NCBI RefSeq assembly: GCF_001680005.1
Contig: NC_033567.1
Coordinates: forward strand, 4,836,001 to 4,900,000
Origin: Plasmodium coatneyi
Taxonomy: Eukaryota > Apicomplexa > Aconoidasida > Haemosporida > Plasmodiidae
Length of the DNA stretch: 64,000 nt
Reading direction: 5' to 3'
The translations under genes were made by a program, and so were the position numbers. This document shows positions 60,321 through 64,000 of this stretch, piece after piece. Under the pieces are notes generated by a model. It was given only the letters and a program-made list of their open reading frames with translations. It was not told where the DNA came from and made no database searches. The first letter of the stretch is position 1. Each line of letters opens with the position of its first letter.

Positions 60321-60602
60321 ATGTCCCTCACTTTATTGAAACATTCTTCTACTTACAAAGGAAGTATAGCAGTGACAATTTGTAAAATGATCTTTAATAA
60401 TATATATGTATATTTCTTTAATATAGAACAAAACAAATTTTATATAGTAATTCAAAATTGGAATTATCAAGAGGAAAAAAAGGATAATCAGGTTTGGGGC
60501 CAAAAAAAAATTGATGATTTATGGAACAAAATGCTACCCTTCGTTGATGTTAATCAGAAGAATATAGCAAAACAGCAAATGGTTTTACTCGAACAACTTT
60601 GA
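60321..60602 (+). pseudogene. fragment of an exported-type gene, head-to-head with the 247-aa gene
   Basis: A frame of about 93 codons begins only 62 bases to the right of the neighbouring gene's start codon, on the opposite strand. It reads MSLTLLKHSS and continues with a hydrophobic, aromatic middle (IFNNIYVYFFNIEQNKFYI), then VWGQKKIDDLWNKMLPFVD and a Gln-rich end. Trp-Lys-Leu patterns of this kind occur in PHIST-like domains. There is no signal, no PEXEL and no room for its own promoter, so it looks like a decayed 3' end of a gene rather than a working one. It could be chance coding. Confidence 0.35.
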
Positions 60603-63600
60603 CATTTTTCATATTACATCCTAAAATAAATAAATAGAACAAACTTTAAAATAACATTTATTATAATTAATGGTTATAAACTTGTAGGTTCTGCTAAAAT
60701 TTGCTTTCAATATTTTATCATACATACTTTGTATTAACGTAGGCTAAGCGCAAGTCTGACTATGTTACAATTATTGCTGAATTTAATATTCGACTCACTC
60801 ACGTCTTGTACTTTGTAAATTTGTGAAAAAGGAAGAGTTATTCTATTCTTTAGCATCAATTCTTTATTTGGCTTAATTCATACAATGAGGGGCAAACTGC
60901 TTACCCTTTTTTTTCGTAAAAAGTCACCGAATTTTGTAACGATACAGAATGGCGCAAAGAAGTGTGGTATTGTACATGTACATATATTTACAGCTCAGTT
61001 TAGTATATATATAACATTGCATATATATATATATATATTTTTTCTCAAGGAATAATTGCACAGCTAAAAGCAATAGCGAAAAATAGTTTTTTAATGTTCA
61101 ATTTTGTTTTTTTAATATTAGCCCCCAAATGTTATTAGCACAGAATGTCAGCATAACTAGTACGCTATATATAAGACGCCAATCAGTAAAAACATATATT
61201 AATAATAATAATAATGATAAAATAGTGTAAGCGTGAGGAAAGTCGTTTCAGAGAAATGAAACTGCAGCTGCGTAGTTGGTTCAGGAAATATTGATCCTAT
61301 ATATTTTGTTAACAACTATTATAAGGTTATGTGGATGTTGTAAAAAATAAAGTACACGAATGGGGCCATAAATTATGATGAAAAAATTGGAACTGACTGT
61401 AACATATCTGTGAATTATTTTTAAAAAGTAAAATTATATTTATAGCACATTTTTTACAGAAAGCATGGCAAACAAAATTGAGATGTTAGAAAAAGACTAT
61501 CACATAATCGTATAATACTTGTCCTTCCTATAATTTAAACTTTCACTTTTATGGTAAAAGGAATGCTACAAAGAATTGTAGTCATATGGATGTATTTTTT
61601 CATTACAGGACGCAAAATTATTAGTCACCTATATGGTAACAACCCTTTTTAACCATATCCAGCACAGTCCAAATGATATAGAAATAAGTTGTGCCAATTT
61701 TTAATTTTTACCTTATGTTGGTTTATATTTTAAGAAAATTTTCTGAAATGTATATTTTCATTATTTTGCTTAGACCATACCATCAACATTAATGTTGCTA
61801 AAATATATACCAATTTTTGTGCGTCTTGCCCTAATTTGAATAATTAAAAAAATTAGCAAAATAGCTGCACACATTGAACCTTCTCCACATTGCTAAAAAT
61901 TGCGTTAACGGAATGTTGGTGATTGATGATAATGAAGTAGAATATGTGAAAGGTAATTCTTCCCACATAGCACTTTAGTGCGTAATTCCTTTTTTTGTTA
62001 TTCTTTTTTCTCAATTAAAAAAATGAGGCGGATTCAACATGGCAGTTAACATTTTTTTCAGATAAAATGAGGTAATTAGCATGAAGAGGTAGCACACGAA
62101 GGACTTCCTTTTTTTCATGTACTATGTGGTCTGCTTTTCTGATTAAGTAACGAATAGGTGCTACAAAAACCTTACATGAAAGAATATATTCACGAATGGT
62201 CTAAATTTATAGGAACAGGTGAAAAGTTGGCAAGGAGGGGAAAACGCTTATGCGCGACAAATGCAGAAGTGTGTCATCTGTTGCGATGTATTAAATATAT
62301 ATATGTGTATACGCTTAAGGTGTTGTGGCCTTTTTTTGGAATTACCCGAAGGAGCCACAACTGCCCTAACGTTTCTATGCCAATCGATAGTTGAAAAAAT
62401 AAACACGCTGCGCAATACCGAACAACTTTAGAGTTATAATGAAACATTAAATAATTTCATATTAGAGAGAAAAAAAAAGGCATTCATTTATAGCTAGCTT
62501 AATTCGCTGCTTTGATACGGAATTAAAGGAACCTATAAAAGATTATTACCTTCTTGGTGATGTTATAAAAGCGCTTTTGCCTGTTCAAAGAAAGTTGTAC
62601 AGTTTTATTTGATCTTTTTGTTCTTTATAAAAGTTTCTTCTAATTTTTCTTACCCTTATTTTTATCAATAGAGGAATATTGTTCGCAAAAAAAAAAAAAA
62701 AAAAAATAGAAACATATGAAAGACCTTATGTTTTATTTTTTTATTTTTTTGAGAAAAATATTCCTCGCCAAAAAAAAAGAATTAAACATTATATTAACAG
62801 ACCCAAAAAAAAAAAAAAAAAATAGAAATATTTTATTTATAGATGATGTAGTAATATGTAAAAGCTTAAAAAAGGTCCGTTTAGAAAGCTATAATTTTAG
62901 AAAAAAGAAAAATAACATTAAAATTAAAGTTATTCTATAAAAAAATTGTGTTTGAAAGTGAGGCAATTATTACTATTATTATATATTTGACGGTATTATT
63001 AGTATATATTTAATACCTATATGTGAGTTAAATTTTATTCATTTGTGCTTATAGTTTTGTAGTGCAATAGTCAGAACCCCCGAATTTTTAATTACGTTTT
63101 TATGTACCATATATTTTTTTCAAACTTTTGGTGCTGTTGATTTGGAAATGGTTAATAATTATAGAAGTCTTCAACCTGACTAAAACCCTCGAAGGGCTTA
63201 ATTCTATTTAAAAACTTTAGTAGTTTATTTATCAAGCTTTACGATTTTTTCTCTTTTTTTTTTTTGTACGTCGTAGTTTTTAAAGATTCTTAAATAAGCT
63301 CATTTGTTTGTTCTCATTGATCTAACATGAAATTAATTAAATGAATTTACAAAACATGTTGTTAAAAAATTAGTTAACAATATGGTTAGTTGTTACATTA
63401 ATTAGATTTTTTTTTTATTTTTCACTGATGCTTAAGTTTATTTTGTTCTTGCCTTTTAGAGATGCTTTATTGGTGTAATTTTTTTCATCTTTAAGCATCA
63501 GGATAAGCATCAATATTAAGTTACTACGTAAAGTTTGTCATTTGTATTATTATATATACATTTCTTTTTAATTTTAAAAGAAATTGTGAAACCGTTAAGT

Positions 63601-64000
63601 GTCATAGTAATAACATTGAAAACAACTTATTTTATGGAAACGAAAATAGTGTAATTATTTATTTAAATACAGAATAAATGGCAACGTTTACGAATTATCC
63701 TAGGAGAGAAAAATTAAACGTATTCCTCTTTTGTGTTAAAGTATTTTTTTTTCCCCTCCTAATATGGATTCTAACTTGTTCTAAATATGTAAGACAGTAA
63801 AATAAGAAGTTGCATTGGGGGATTCAAATTTCTACGGTTTTGTGACATAGCATGAATTGCGTTTTTCACTCTCCTTTTTTAGTATAATTGAGATATACAT
63901 TTATTTTAACATTTTACTTTATACCCATCATAGAGTAAGAATGGAGTAAATAGAGGCAGCGAGGATAATTTGGCAAGAACGCCAGATACACGATTTGACA
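60603..64000. other. gene-free, very AT-rich right end, 3.4 kb
   Basis: A/T runs, a short TA repeat (61020-61038), an A run at 62689-62706 and an inverted repeat at 63425-63501. A frame at 62716-62940 with an ATG and a hydrophobic start is otherwise Lys/Asn/Ile low complexity interrupted by A runs, and I do not call it a gene. Telomeric heptamer repeats are not present, so the chromosome end is not reached. Confidence 0.5.
63425..63501. repeat. inverted repeat, 11-bp perfect arms
   Basis: CTGATGCTTAA (63425-63435) and its exact reverse complement TTAAGCATCAG (63491-63501) are 55 bases apart. A further partial copy, ataagcatca, follows at 63503-63512. It is in gene-free AT-rich DNA; purpose unknown. 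Confidence 0.5.

Noticed and set aside
62716..62940. Short ATG frame with hydrophobic start near the right end
   Set aside because: The hydrophobic part is poly-T coding for Phe and the rest is A-run Lys/Asn; no splice site or motif supports it.
36702..64000. Expected PIR (vir), tryptophan-rich antigen or SICAvar genes
   Set aside because: None of their hallmarks was found; the genes here do not match these families by eye.
1..64000. CRISPR arrays, insertion sequences, bacterial operons, tRNA or rRNA genes
   Set aside because: Nothing of this kind was seen; intron-bearing genes and composition are those of a eukaryotic apicomplexan nucleus.

Overview
The window is nuclear DNA of a malaria parasite (Plasmodium), most likely from the P. 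vivax / P. cynomolgi group. Three things point there: the protein families (a cysteine repeat modular protein, an LCCL/CCp protein, PEXEL-bearing exported proteins), the short AT-rich introns with pyrimidine-tract acceptors, and a visible composition change. Bases 1 to about 37,000 are a moderately GC-containing chromosome core. From about 37,000 to the right edge the DNA is much more AT-rich, with long A/T runs and microsatellites, as in subtelomeres of the vivax group. The exact species cannot be decided from the sequence alone.

Core block (1-36,701). From left to right: the 3' part of a degenerate DEAH-type RNA helicase gene (+, cut by the left edge); COX11, a copper chaperone for cytochrome c oxidase (+); a two-exon giant gene of 16.6 kb coding for a 5,519-residue cysteine repeat modular protein, best matched to PCRMP4 (-); the LCCL/discoidin/ricin/lamG-like protein CCp1 (+); a bromodomain protein (-); and epsilon-tubulin (+). 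From memory this is the gene order near one end of P. falciparum chromosome 14, with epsilon-tubulin as the last conserved gene; that needs checking against a database. CRMP4, CCp1 and epsilon-tubulin are linked in the literature or by function to sexual and mosquito stages. CRMP4 and CCp1 diverge from a shared 3.1 kb intergenic region.

Subtelomeric block (about 36,702-64,000). Genes are small, sparse and lineage-specific. They are: a possible orphan signal-sequence exon (37.9 kb); a two-exon Ser/Thr/Asn-rich membrane protein with an acidic repeated tail (39.0-40.3 kb); a single-exon secreted protein with eleven nonapeptide repeats and a cysteine-containing C-terminal domain (43.6-45.5 kb); a two-exon 97-residue membrane protein (47.8-48.2 kb, -); an ETRAMP-like signal/TM protein (51.9-52.5 kb); a two-exon 820-residue exported protein with PEXEL RSLAE and several repeat sets (54.7-57.3 kb, -); a two-exon 247-residue exported protein with PEXEL RNLAQ (59.3-60.3 kb, -); and a likely gene remnant head-to-head with it (60.3-60.6 kb). 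The last 3.4 kb shows no convincing gene, and the telomere repeat is not reached.

Exon junctions given here were placed by eye from GT/AG sites and reading phase. All recorded junctions keep the reading frame.
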